This document shows, piece by piece, positions 1-8,093 of a stretch of DNA of 64,000 bases. The notes beneath the pieces are model-generated. The model made no database searches and was not told where the DNA came from. It saw only the letters and a list, made by a program, of their open reading frames with translations. The stretch is from Sinosporangium album. GTDB lineage: Bacteria; Actinomycetota; Actinomycetes; Streptosporangiales; Streptosporangiaceae. The DNA lies in the NCBI RefSeq assembly GCF_900100605.1, contig NZ_FNCN01000002.1, forward strand, positions 260,091-324,090, read 5' to 3'. Each line of letters opens with the position of its first letter. Within the stretch, counting starts at the first letter, position 1. The translations under genes and the position numbers were made by a program.

Positions 1-1
1 A

Positions 2-328
2 GGTGAACGGCAGCGCGTCGCCGTGGCCCGCGCCCTGGCACCGCGACCCGACCTCATCGTCTGCGATGACCCGGTGGCGGCGCTTCCCACCTCGGGCAAG
101 GCGGAGATCCTCGACCTGCTCGCCGAGACGCAGGCGGCCGACGGGACCGCGCTGATGTTCATCTCCCACGATCTGGGGGTCGTCCACCACGTCAGCGACC
201 GCGTGCTCGTCATGGACGGCGGTCGCGTCGTCGAGGAGGGGGACGTGGACGACGTTTTCTTCCTGCCCCGGCACCGGCGCACCGAGGCCCTGCTGGCCGC
301 GGCGCCCCCCGTGCTCTCCCCGAGATGA
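2..328 (+). CDS. ABC transporter ATP-binding protein, C-terminal part (oligopeptide/dipeptide type)
   Basis: The gene enters from the left edge, so only its last 108 codons are visible. The fragment opens in the ABC signature (GERQRVAVARAL), continues through Walker B and the D-loop, and has an intact H-loop (FISHDLGVV). It ends with the 'RRTEALLAAAP' tail typical of DppD/DppF/OppF ATPases, which energise peptide uptake at the membrane. Oddities: Walker B reads VCDDPVAALP where the family has CDEPVSALD. The catalytic Glu is therefore Asp and the D-loop Asp is lost, as in a degenerate second half of a fused DppDF-like ATPase. The rest of the transporter lies outside the window. Confidence 0.8.
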   Translation, partial: GERQRVAVARALAPRPDLIVCDDPVAALPTSGKAEILDLLAETQAADGTALMFISHDLGVVHHVSDRVLVMDGGRVVEEGDVDDVFFLPRHRRTEALLAAAPPVLSPR

Positions 329-330
329 AC

Positions 331-375
331 CCGTCTCCTTGAGGGGGCACCGCCCCGGCTCCCTCAAGGAGACGG
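331..375. terminator. Hairpin terminator after ABC ATPase gene
   Basis: A perfect 15-bp inverted repeat (331-345 with 361-375, around ccgtctccttgaggg) and a 15-nt loop begin 3 nt after the stop codon. There is no T-tract, as is usual for high-GC actinobacterial terminators. It sits between the end of the plus-strand ABC gene and the end of the minus-strand galK, so it may serve both. Confidence 0.7.
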
Positions 376-486
376 CCGCGAAGAGAGGAGAAAGGAGGTG
401 GTGCGAGGAGGCGATCCGGCCGAGCATCCCGCCGTGGTGCCCGCCCTCCGTGTGGGGCGGGCACCACGTGCTCACTCCACGCCCTG

Positions 487-1614
487 CTAGTCCACCTTGC
501 GGGCGCCCGCCGAGGGCACCGCCGGAAGGAAACGCGGCGTGCCCCACCCGCGTTCGTCGAACGCGGCGCCGACGGCCTGCCGTACGGTCGCCACCCGGTC
601 GTCCGGAACCAGCGCCAAGGCCGACCCGCCGAAGCCGCCGCCCAGCATGCGGGCCCCGCGCGCCCCGCCCCGGACCGCGGCCTCCACTGCGGCATCCAGC
701 TCCGGGCAGGACACCTCGAACTGGTCGCGCAGCGACAGGTGCGTGGCGTTCAGCAGCGCCCCCAGATCGGCCACCGCGCCCGCCCGCAGCAGGCCCACAG
801 CGGCCTCCACCCGGTGGTTCTCCGTCACCACGTGGCGCACGCGGGCCGCCAGGGTCGCGTTCAACGTCGCCAGAGACCCCGCCAGGTCCTCCACCTCGCG
901 CAGCGACTCCACGCCGAGCAGCCGGGCGGCGTCCTCGCACTCGGCCCTGCGCCGCGCGTAACGGCCGTCGCTCAGCTCGCGGCGGACCCCCGTGTCGATG
1001 ATCAGCAGGGTGAGGCCGTGGTCGGAGGGGCGCAGCGGAACGTTTCTGCCCCCGCCGCTCGCGCAGTCGAGGAACAGGGCGTGGCCCTCGCGGCAGAGCG
1101 TCGAGGCCGCCTGGTCGAGCATCCCGCACGGCACCCCGGCCACCTCGTTCTCGGCGGCGCGGGCCACCTCGACCAGGTCGCGATCGGCCAGGCCCAAGCC
1201 GTACAGCTCGTTGAGGGCGCACGCCACGGCCACCTCCAGGGCCGCGCTGGACCCCAGCCCGGCGCCCGCGGGCACATCGCCGTCGATCAGCAGATCGGCT
1301 CCGCCCACCTCGTGGCCCGCCGCGCGCAGCGCCCAGAACACCCCCGTGACGTAGCGCTCCCAGCCGCTGCCCTGGTCGTCGGCCCGCAGTGTGCGCGGGC
1401 CGGTCGGGACGTCCCGCTGCAGCGAACGCAGCCGCACCGTGCCGACGGCGTTGCGCGCCGCGGCCACGGTGACGCCCCAGGGCAGCGCGAACGGCAACGC
1501 CAGGCCGCCGCTGTGGTCGGTGTGCTCGCCGATCAGGTTGGCCCGGCCCGGGGCACGCCACGCCAGCTCGTGGGCGCGACCGTAGGTCGCGAGGAAGACC
1601 TCGCCAATGCTCAT
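487..1614 (-). CDS. galK: Galactokinase (GHMP kinase)
   Basis: 375 aa. Phosphorylates galactose to galactose-1-phosphate, the first committed Leloir step, in the cytoplasm. The galactokinase signature GRANLIGEHTDHSGG is near the N-terminus, the GHMP ATP loop PAGAGLGSSAALEVA is in the middle, and the C-terminal GHMP motif is GGGFGGSAL. I chose the ATG at 1614 because an AAGGAG ribosome site lies 7 nt upstream; the open frame continues to 1674 without such a site. No galT or galE adjoins it, so it is a solitary galK here, with an unrelated divergent gene 38 bp away. Confidence 0.95.
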   Translation of the reverse strand: MSIGEVFLATYGRAHELAWRAPGRANLIGEHTDHSGGLALPFALPWGVTVAAARNAVGTVRLRSLQRDVPTGPRTLRADDQGSGWERYVTGVFWALRAAGHEVGGADLLIDGDVPAGAGLGSSAALEVAVACALNELYGLGLADRDLVEVARAAENEVAGVPCGMLDQAASTLCREGHALFLDCASGGGRNVPLRPSDHGLTLLIIDTGVRRELSDGRYARRRAECEDAARLLGVESLREVEDLAGSLATLNATLAARVRHVVTENHRVEAAVGLLRAGAVADLGALLNATHLSLRDQFEVSCPELDAAVEAAVRGGARGARMLGGGFGGSALALVPDDRVATVRQAVGAAFDERGWGTPRFLPAVPSAGARKVD

Positions 1615-1652
1615 CGGAACTCCTTGGGTCGCAGGTAGGTTAGCCTGCCGGA

Positions 1653-2507
1653 GTGGAACCCCGACTGCCGTCACCCCTGATGGAGATCGAGGACCGGCGT
1701 CTTCCGGGCGTGAGGCTGCTCCTGAAGCGGGACGACCTCATCCACGCCCAGGTGACCGGCAACAAGTGGCGCAAGCTCAGCGGCAACCTGGGGCACGAAC
1801 GCGTCCTGGCCTTCGGCGGGGCGCACTCCAACCTGATCCGCGCCGTCGCCTCCGCGGGGCACCTGCTGGGGTTCGAGACGATCGGCGTGATCCGCGGGGA
1901 GGAGCACCGTCCGCTGAACCCCACCCTGGCTCACGCCGTGGCGTGCGGGATGCGGCTGACATATCTCGATCGGACGACGTATCGCCTCAAGCACACCCAG
2001 CCGGTGATCGACGCCCTCCGGGCCCGCTGGGGGCCCTTCCACCTGCTTCCCGAAGGCGCCGGCAACGCCGCCGCCGTCGTCGGCTGCGCCGCGATCGCCG
2101 AGGAGATCGGCGACCTGGCCGACGTCATCTGCTGTCCCGTCGGCACCGGGGGCACGCTCGCGGGCATCTCCGCCGGGTTGACGGGAGCGCGGCGCGCGGT
2201 CGGCTTCGCCGTACTCAAGGGGGGCGCCTTCCTGCGGGACGAGGTGGCCCGCCTGCAGCGGGAGGCGATCGGCCGCGTGAAGGACGACTGGACGATCGAG
2301 CTCGACTACCACTTCGGGGGGTATGCCCGATGTCCCGCCGAGCTTGAGGGGTTCGCCGCGGACTTCGAGGCGCGCCACGGCGTGCCGGTCGAGCGGATCT
2401 ACGTCGCCAAGATGCTGGCCGGGATCTTCGCCATGGTGCGGGAGGGGCGTTTCAGCCCGGGCACCCGCATCGCCGCGGTCGTCACCGGGGCGCCCTTCCC
2501 CAGTTGA
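1653..2507 (+). CDS. PLP-dependent ACC deaminase / D-cysteine desulfhydrase family protein
   Basis: 284 aa, fold type II PLP enzyme. The N-terminal RDDLIHAQVTGNKWRKL segment carries the family's PLP-binding lysine (NK(W)RKL), followed by AFGGAHSNLI and the phosphate-binding glycine loop PVGTGGTLAGI. Family members cleave 1-aminocyclopropane-1-carboxylate or D-cysteine to a 2-oxoacid and ammonia (plus sulfide for cysteine). Sequence alone does not settle the substrate. The start is GTG at 1653; an alternative ATG lies at 1680. No Shine-Dalgarno is evident, and TAGGTT at about 1635 could be a -10 box for a short-leader transcript divergent from galK. Confidence 0.85.
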   Translation: MEPRLPSPLMEIEDRRLPGVRLLLKRDDLIHAQVTGNKWRKLSGNLGHERVLAFGGAHSNLIRAVASAGHLLGFETIGVIRGEEHRPLNPTLAHAVACGMRLTYLDRTTYRLKHTQPVIDALRARWGPFHLLPEGAGNAAAVVGCAAIAEEIGDLADVICCPVGTGGTLAGISAGLTGARRAVGFAVLKGGAFLRDEVARLQREAIGRVKDDWTIELDYHFGGYARCPAELEGFAADFEARHGVPVERIYVAKMLAGIFAMVREGRFSPGTRIAAVVTGAPFPS

Positions 2508-2536
2508 TCCCCGGCTGATTTCCGGCTCGGGCCCCG

Positions 2537-3151
2537 CTAATCGAACAGCAGCTTGCGTCCCTCGACCAGCAGGTCGATGCCGGTGCTTAGCTTGATCGCG
2601 GTCCAGATGATGACGCCCATCGCCAGCAGGGTCACCCCGACCACGAGGATGCGCACCGCCCAGCCCTGCCGCTTGAGCCATTCCGTCCAGGCGGCGAGGG
2701 TCCTCTTGCCGAAGTCGAGCAGCTTGTGCGCCCAGTGGAACTCGGTCGCCAGCACGGCGAGCCCGGCGAAGACGATCAGCCACCCGGGACCCGGGAAGGG
2801 GACGAGGATCAGGCCGCCGATCACGAGGATCGCGCCGATCGTGCCGATCGCGATCTTGAGCGTGAGCCGCCCCGTGCGGGTGGCGCGGATGCCGTCGAGC
2901 CACCCGTGCAGGCCGGTGCGCCGCACGCCCTCGTGTTTGAGATCCTTGACGTCTCCGGTCGTGAACGTCACGCCCTGCCGCGCGGGCTCGCGATCGGGCT
3001 TCTGGCCGGGGCGCTCGCCCGGCGGGCTCACGCCGTCCGCACTCTCGGCGGTGCTCCCCGCGTCAAGGGCGGCGCCGTCGTCGCTCTGCGTGTTTCGGCC
3101 GCTGACCTCGTCGCGGCGCCCCGGGCCGTGTGCGCCCTTGGAAATGGACAC
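2537..3151 (-). CDS. PGPGW-domain (TIGR02611-like) membrane protein
   Basis: 204 aa from a GTG at 3151 with an AGGGGG site 6-7 nt upstream; the open frame extends to 3274 but that part looks non-coding. The N-terminal ~100 residues are charged and disordered. Three hydrophobic segments follow, the second holding the diagnostic PFPGPGWLIVFAGLAVLATEF motif of the PGPGW family, then a WAHKLLDFGKR amphipathic stretch and a last membrane helix. This is a conserved actinobacterial inner-membrane protein of unknown function. It ends 30 bp from the convergent desulfhydrase-like gene. Confidence 0.8.
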   Translation of the reverse strand: MSISKGAHGPGRRDEVSGRNTQSDDGAALDAGSTAESADGVSPPGERPGQKPDREPARQGVTFTTGDVKDLKHEGVRRTGLHGWLDGIRATRTGRLTLKIAIGTIGAILVIGGLILVPFPGPGWLIVFAGLAVLATEFHWAHKLLDFGKRTLAAWTEWLKRQGWAVRILVVGVTLLAMGVIIWTAIKLSTGIDLLVEGRKLLFD

Positions 3152-3344
3152 AAGCGTCCCCCTGGCTGTCGATGTGGTTTCCAGGATAGGCGGCCGGGCC
3201 GCGATCGACGCTCGACCGAAGGCGTCGGGGGTGTCTTTGCGTACGCCATCGATTCCGGCTCGGCAAGGTGACACAGCGTATTAACAAGGCAAAATTTTAA
3301 GCTCTAGTGTCACTTTCACAGTAATTCTCGGCTAATGTCCGTTC

Positions 3345-4256
3345 ATGCGTGAGCCCCTTATCCGCACGGTCGCCGGTCCCGTCCCCGCCTCCGGGATCAA
3401 CGGCACCGTCCTCCCGCACGAGCACCTGCGGGTCGACCTCCGCTGGGGAGTGCGCGTCGAGTCCGACCCCGCGCGGTGGCTCGACGAAGAACAGGCCGTC
3501 ACCGACGAGCTCCGCACGCTCCGCGACACCCAGAACCTCGGCCTGGTCGTCGAACAGACCTGCCTCGGCATGGGACGCGACGCCATCTCCCTCACCCGCG
3601 TCGCCGCGGCCTCCCACGTCGCCGTCGTCGCCGCCACCGGCCTGTTCACCGAGCCGTTCACCGGCGAGATGTGCAAGACCTCCGACATCGGAGCCCTGAC
3701 CGACCACCTTCTCACGGAGATCTTCTCCGGCCTCGACGGCACCAACGTCATCCCTGGTGTCATCGGCAAAGTCGGCACCTGGGGCGCCGAACCCACCCCC
3801 GCCGAAGAACGCGCCCTCATCGCCGCGGCCCGTGCCTCCCGCACCACCGGCCTGCCCGTCTCCGCATGTGGCGGCGGCGGCTTCACCGTCCTCGAAATCC
3901 TCCTCGGCGAAGACCTCCCCGGCCGGCGCATCGCGGTCGCCGTGACCGGCCCCGACCCCGCCGTCCTCCGCAAGATCGCCGGAACCGGCGCCTACATCAC
4001 CCTCAACACGCTCGACCTTCCCCTGGACCACGCCGTACGCATCGCCTGCACCCTCATGGACGAAGGCCACACCGACCGCCTGCTCGTCAGCACCGGCCTC
4101 TCCCGAGTGGCCCAGCTCCGCAAATACGACGGCCCCGGCTACGGCCACTGCCTGCGCGACCTCCTCCCCGCACTCCGCCGCGCCGGCGCCGACGACGCCG
4201 CCGTCCGCGCCATCACCCACACCAACCCCCTGGCCTGGCTCACCTCCGCCCAGTGA
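3345..4256 (+). CDS. Phosphotriesterase-family protein with degenerate metal site
   Basis: 303 aa, full length for the family. The fold signature is clear at the N-terminus: GTVLPHEHL supplies the first HxH pair, and IPGVIGKVGTWG fits the carbamylated-lysine (or Glu) strand. The three later ligands are absent. The THT-type histidine strand is LPVSACGGGG, the next histidine is replaced in VAVTGPDP, and the final Asp strand is LLVSTGLSRVAQL. A two-metal hydrolase reaction is therefore doubtful and the protein may bind rather than cleave. It overlaps the convergent HNH remnant by 17 bp at the 3' end. Confidence 0.75.
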   Translation: MREPLIRTVAGPVPASGINGTVLPHEHLRVDLRWGVRVESDPARWLDEEQAVTDELRTLRDTQNLGLVVEQTCLGMGRDAISLTRVAAASHVAVVAATGLFTEPFTGEMCKTSDIGALTDHLLTEIFSGLDGTNVIPGVIGKVGTWGAEPTPAEERALIAAARASRTTGLPVSACGGGGFTVLEILLGEDLPGRRIAVAVTGPDPAVLRKIAGTGAYITLNTLDLPLDHAVRIACTLMDEGHTDRLLVSTGLSRVAQLRKYDGPGYGHCLRDLLPALRRAGADDAAVRAITHTNPLAWLTSAQ

Positions 4257-4993
4257 CCCTGGTCCGCGACCCGGATCCGAGCCGAGGGTCGGCCAAGGCC
4301 TCGACGACCTCTGCACCGCGCATGATCACGCTCGCGTTGGGAAGATCACGGTAGCGCCGCATGGCGGAAAGCACGTCCGTGAAAGGCTGTTCGGCGAGGG
4401 CTAGGGCGACTTCTCCGGCTTGGGCGGCGTCACCGGACTCCACGAGACGACGCCAGTCCCGGAGCACGGAAACCGTGCGAACAAAGGCAAGGGCCCGCCC
4501 GCGTACAAGGGTCGAACGGTTGAGGCCGAACACCGCGATGGTGCACTCACCTCTCGCGGTGAGATGCTCGTAGATCCCGGTGCTCAGAACAAGTTCAAGG
4601 TGATCGTAGGGATCCTCGGCCGAGGGGTCGATGAGCAGCGGAAGGCCGTTCGGGTCCCGAGGAAACCGCTCTCGCTTGTGGTTGCTGTTGCAGTGCGAAC
4701 CTGCCAGCAGGTGGTTAGGCCAGTCGGAGGGGAACCTCTATGAGAGGTTCGAAGTGGTCGATGTCTGTGCCGAGGTTGTCGCCGCAGTACATACAGCGGC
4801 TGATGCCTGCGGCCATGCCGGAGAGAACGCCGGTCAGTTCCTTGCGAGTGGATTTCGCGGATTTCCACGAGGTACGTGCCTTGGCGGTTCCGTCCGCAGG
4901 ACATCCACTCAGGGCGGTGCGGAGTCTGTCGGTGTGGACACCGAGTCGTCGGCCAAGTCCTTCGGGGAGCACGGGTCGGCTGAGGCGGATCAC
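4240..4993 (-). pseudogene. HNH endonuclease (PtuB-like), split by a +1 frameshift
   Basis: Two reading frames join into one HNH protein of about 250 aa. The first starts at GTG 4993, overlapping the ATPase stop as GTGA, and carries RCMYCGDN and DIDHFEPLIEV before a TAA at 4715-4717. The second frame continues DWPNHLLAGSHCNSNHKRER and runs to 4240. Joined, they give the CxxC...DIDHF...N...CxxN pattern of HNH nucleases. The frames overlap only between about 4715 and 4741, where CCCC occurs (GGGG at 4729-4732 on the plus strand), so one extra base explains the break. It could be decay, assembly error or +1 slippage on CCC-C. The partner of the ATPase upstream. Confidence 0.75.
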
Positions 4994-6330
4994 GGGATAT
5001 CGGCGATCCGCGCCGTCACTTCGTCAACCCGCGCGGAGAGGGAGCTTGTGAGCTTGTCACGGAGTCCCTTGTAATCCGCCAGTTCTTCGGCGGTCGCCTG
5101 GCCTCGAAGGACGGCGCGCTCTAGGCGCGTGAGTCGGCGGCGGAGATCTTCCGCGCGGTCGGAGTACGGAGAATCCACGCCGAACAGATCGCTGAGCAAG
5201 GCGTCGTCACCGCTTCCGTACACGACCCTCTCGTAAAGGTCCTCGTCGACGACGCGGGGTGGGGTTTCCTCATCGACGCCGGGCAGCCTGATCAGGCCGC
5301 CCGGATCGGCGCTCTGGCAGATATAAGGACTGTGGGAGCTCACGATGAACTGGATGGCGGGGAAGTGCTCCTTGAGCCATCCTCCGATCTTCTTCTGCCA
5401 GCTCACGTGGAGATGAGCGTCGATCTCATCGATCAGAACCACACCCGGGGCGAAGACCCGGGCCTTGCCTTCGGTGGGCCAGTCTCCGAAGACGGAGGTG
5501 TAGGTCTCGTTGAGCTGCCGGACCAGATCCAGGACGAGAGCTGTCACGGTGCGGTAGCCGTCGCTCATCTCGCGAAGGGAAATCGTCTGCCCGTCACGAG
5601 TGACCCATAGGCCGTCGCGGTCAACGCATTCGATCTGGAAACCGTCAGGAAGCAGGCCGTCGTTGAGAAGGTCGATGACGAAGCTCAGGAGTTCGGCGGC
5701 TCCCGGCCTCCCTTCGAGTCGCCGAAGGTGCAGATCTATCAGCCACGTGACGCTTTCGGCGAGGGAGGCGTCCTCGTGGAACAGGCCGGCCAGGCGGGAT
5801 ACGGGCCCGCCGGCCAGCATGAGGCGCTGGGCATCGCTGGAGCCGCCCACCAATCTTCTGAACGGTCCGTATCCCGCGAAGAACCACCCCTGCGGATTGT
5901 CCGCCCAGGGGCCCCGGGCGGCGGTGGTCCCTTCACTGTGCAGGCTCGGATGAGGGGCGTGTCTTCCCGAGTCTTCAAAACGCTCGCGAGTCCACGTCAG
6001 ACGAGCGGGGAACGCCTTGTCCTTCGACACGCGGCCGCGGCCGGTGAACTCGTCCCACTTCCTGTCCGGCACGACGGCCGCTTCGACGAAACCTTGCTGT
6101 CTGCCGTGGGAGAGCCAGCCGTCGAACGCGGGCACCAGGCTCCGGGCGACGGAAGGCCCTGCCGCCGCCAATGCGGCGGCGCGGAGGAGCGTGCTTTTGC
6201 CTGACCCGTTGCGACCGGCGAGAACTGTCCAGCCGGCCTGGGTGCCCTCCGGTCGGGTCAGCTGGAGATCCACACTGCGTCCGCCGTAAAAGCCGCGTAC
6301 GCCCGAGATCTTGATCTCGGCGATGTACAT
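4990..6330 (-). CDS. AAA/SMC-type ATPase, Septu PtuA-like
   Basis: 446 aa. Walker A GRNGSGKST is at residues 39-47, the ABC/SMC signature LREMSDGYR at 252-260, Walker B VVLIDEIDAH at 297-306 and the H-switch SSHSP at 331-335. The region between Walker A and signature is short and globular, not a long coiled coil, as in OLD/PtuA ATPases. The C-terminal 50 residues are a predicted helical hairpin. Its stop overlaps the start of an HNH nuclease gene (GTGA), an arrangement matching Septu (PtuA-PtuB) anti-phage systems, where the ATPase gates the nuclease. ATG start with GGGAG upstream. Function in defence is inferred from the pairing. Confidence 0.8.
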   Translation of the reverse strand: MYIAEIKISGVRGFYGGRSVDLQLTRPEGTQAGWTVLAGRNGSGKSTLLRAAALAAAGPSVARSLVPAFDGWLSHGRQQGFVEAAVVPDRKWDEFTGRGRVSKDKAFPARLTWTRERFEDSGRHAPHPSLHSEGTTAARGPWADNPQGWFFAGYGPFRRLVGGSSDAQRLMLAGGPVSRLAGLFHEDASLAESVTWLIDLHLRRLEGRPGAAELLSFVIDLLNDGLLPDGFQIECVDRDGLWVTRDGQTISLREMSDGYRTVTALVLDLVRQLNETYTSVFGDWPTEGKARVFAPGVVLIDEIDAHLHVSWQKKIGGWLKEHFPAIQFIVSSHSPYICQSADPGGLIRLPGVDEETPPRVVDEDLYERVVYGSGDDALLSDLFGVDSPYSDRAEDLRRRLTRLERAVLRGQATAEELADYKGLRDKLTSSLSARVDEVTARIADIP

Positions 6331-6418
6331 CGTCGGCTCCCGTCCGTGGTCCTGCCGTTCACCTTGAACGATAGGGCCATGGCGAAGGCCCTATCGTGCT
6401 CCCTTGTTCCCGCGTTCG

Positions 6419-6904
6419 TCAGGCGTCGCAGTCGCCGCGGCAGGAGGAGGATTCGCGGGCGGCGGGGGTGAGGATGCGGCGGGGGCCGGGGCCTTCGGTG
6501 GACAAGACGTCCTGCGGGTTGGCGAGGGCGCAGCGGCTGAGGGAGAGGCAGCCGCAGCCGATGCAGTCTTCCAGGTCGTCGCGGAGTCTGAGCAGTTGGT
6601 CGATGCGTTCGTCGAGCTCGGTGCGCCAGGAGGCGGAGAGGACGGCCCAGTCTTTGCGGGTGGGCGTACGGCCCTCGGGCAAGGTGGCCAGGGCCGCTTC
6701 GATGGCTTTGAGGGGGATGCCCACCCGCTGGGACACGCGGATGAAGGCGACGCGGCGCAGGGTGTCCCGGGCGTAGCGGCGCTGGTTGCCCGCCGTACGG
6801 CGGCTGCTGATCAGGCCTTTGGCCTCGTAGAAGTGCAAGGCTGACACGGCCACGCCGCTGCGGGCGGCGAGTTCGCCGACGGTCAACTCATTGGTCTGCG
6901 GCAC
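6419..6904 (-). CDS. soxR: Redox-sensing MerR-family regulator SoxR
   Basis: 161 aa. The N-terminal MerR winged helix ([25 protein letters not shown]) is followed by a dimerisation helix and the [2Fe-2S] cluster motif [12 protein letters not shown] (C-x2-C-x-C-x5-C). SoxR senses redox-active compounds and activates transcription. The GTG at 6904 is preferred because a promoter lies directly ahead of it (see 6915-6943), giving an almost leaderless mRNA; the frame opens further up to 6943. No soxS exists in actinobacteria, so targets are direct. It is divergent from a LysR gene. Confidence 0.9.
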   Translation of the reverse strand: MPQTNELTVGELAARSGVAVSALHFYEAKGLISSRRTAGNQRRYARDTLRRVAFIRVSQRVGIPLKAIEAALATLPEGRTPTRKDWAVLSASWRTELDERIDQLLRLRDDLEDCIGCGCLSLSRCALANPQDVLSTEGPGPRRILTPAARESSSCRGDCDA

Positions 6905-6914
6905 ACGGTCGACT

Positions 6915-6943
6915 CTAATGCCCAGATGACCCAAAGCGGTCAA
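6915..6943 (-). promoter_or_regulatory. Promoter of soxR (-35 TTGACC, -10 CATTAG)
   Basis: On the minus strand TTGACC (6938-6943) and CATTAG (6915-6920) are separated by exactly 17 nt. The -10 ends 10 nt before the GTG of soxR, which predicts a leader of only a few bases. Confidence 0.55.
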
Positions 6944-7048
6944 TCGATGTTGACCAAACCCGCACCTAGGAACGATCTAACCGTACTCGTTATATTTCCT
7001 GACTCAAGTGGATTGCGGCTCTCTCAACGCGAACCCTACGGTCCATTT

Positions 7049-8008
7049 ATGGATCTGGAGTTCCGCCACCTCAAGATCGTGAGCGCGGTCGCCGACGCCG
7101 GAAGCGTCAGTAAGGCGGCGACCCTGCTCGGACTTGCGCAACCGGCGCTGACCGCTCAGCTCAAGCGCATCGAGCGCACACTCGGGGGCTCCTTGTTCGA
7201 ACGGGACCGCAACGGGGCGCGGCCCACACCTTTGGGAGAACTTGTCCTGACCCGCGCGCGGGTGCTGCTGCCCGCGGCGCGGGAACTCCAGGAGGAAGCC
7301 GTACGATTCGCCAACACCGTCGGTGACATGCCGAGCTACAGACTCGGGGCCACCAACGGCCCGATCCTGGGCGGCGTCGTCGACCGCCTGGCCAATACAC
7401 ACCCCGCCACCCCGGTGCGCACCCACACGTCATGGTCCGCGGTCGACCTCACCTCCATGGTCGCCACGGGCAGGCTCGACTTCGTGCTCGTCGGCTCGTG
7501 CGGCGACAGCAGACCGCCGGCGGGGGACCCGGTGAACTGGATGAACGTCGCGGTGGACCCGGTGTTCGTCCTGCTCGGGGAGGAGCATCCGCTGGCCGAG
7601 AGAAAGGAAGTGGATCTGTCGGAGTTGGCGGACGAGCAGTGGGCCCTCACACCGGGGGACGGCTGCTTCGCCGACTGCTTCGCCGCGGCCTGCGCCCGGG
7701 CCGGTTTCACACCGCAGACCATCTACGAGACGGATGTCGCGACATGTGTTCACCTCGCCCAGGTCGGGCGCGCCGCCGTACTCTGCCAGGCGCCCTTCGC
7801 CCTCACACCCGGCCTCGTCATGCTGCCGCTCGTGGGAGCGCCGCTGCACTGGCGCCACCTCCTCGGTTACCACCCGGAGGGGCGCGCAGCGCTCGCTGCT
7901 CCTCTGATCGCCGAACACGCCAAGGCCGCCCACCACGACGCGGTACAGCGAAGTCCCCGGTACCTGGATTGGCTTGTCCGTAATCCTGAATTTGGGACAG
8001 CACCATAA
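7049..8008 (+). CDS. LysR-family transcriptional regulator
   Basis: 319 aa. The N-terminal winged helix-turn-helix (EFRHLKIVSAVADAGSVSKAA, then LAQPALTAQLKRIE) is typical of LysR, followed by a periplasmic-binding-protein-like effector domain. I took ATG 7049, which places the HTH at the very N-terminus as in the family; the frame extends upstream to 6926 over what looks like promoter DNA. It is divergent from soxR and upstream of a secreted protease in the same orientation, but the sequence does not show its targets. The regulated metabolite is unknown. Confidence 0.88.
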   Translation: MDLEFRHLKIVSAVADAGSVSKAATLLGLAQPALTAQLKRIERTLGGSLFERDRNGARPTPLGELVLTRARVLLPAARELQEEAVRFANTVGDMPSYRLGATNGPILGGVVDRLANTHPATPVRTHTSWSAVDLTSMVATGRLDFVLVGSCGDSRPPAGDPVNWMNVAVDPVFVLLGEEHPLAERKEVDLSELADEQWALTPGDGCFADCFAAACARAGFTPQTIYETDVATCVHLAQVGRAAVLCQAPFALTPGLVMLPLVGAPLHWRHLLGYHPEGRAALAAPLIAEHAKAAHHDAVQRSPRYLDWLVRNPEFGTAP

Positions 8009-8093
8009 CGCGACGATAGGGGCGAAATGATAGCTCCGCGCGTCGGGGGGCCGCCGTTACGGTGACGGCACCCCCCGATAGCGAGGAGACAGC

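Noticed and set aside
3476-4354. 292-codon Arg/His/Pro-rich frame over the phosphotriesterase-like gene
   Set aside because: Typical third-frame shadow of a GC-rich gene; no domain features.
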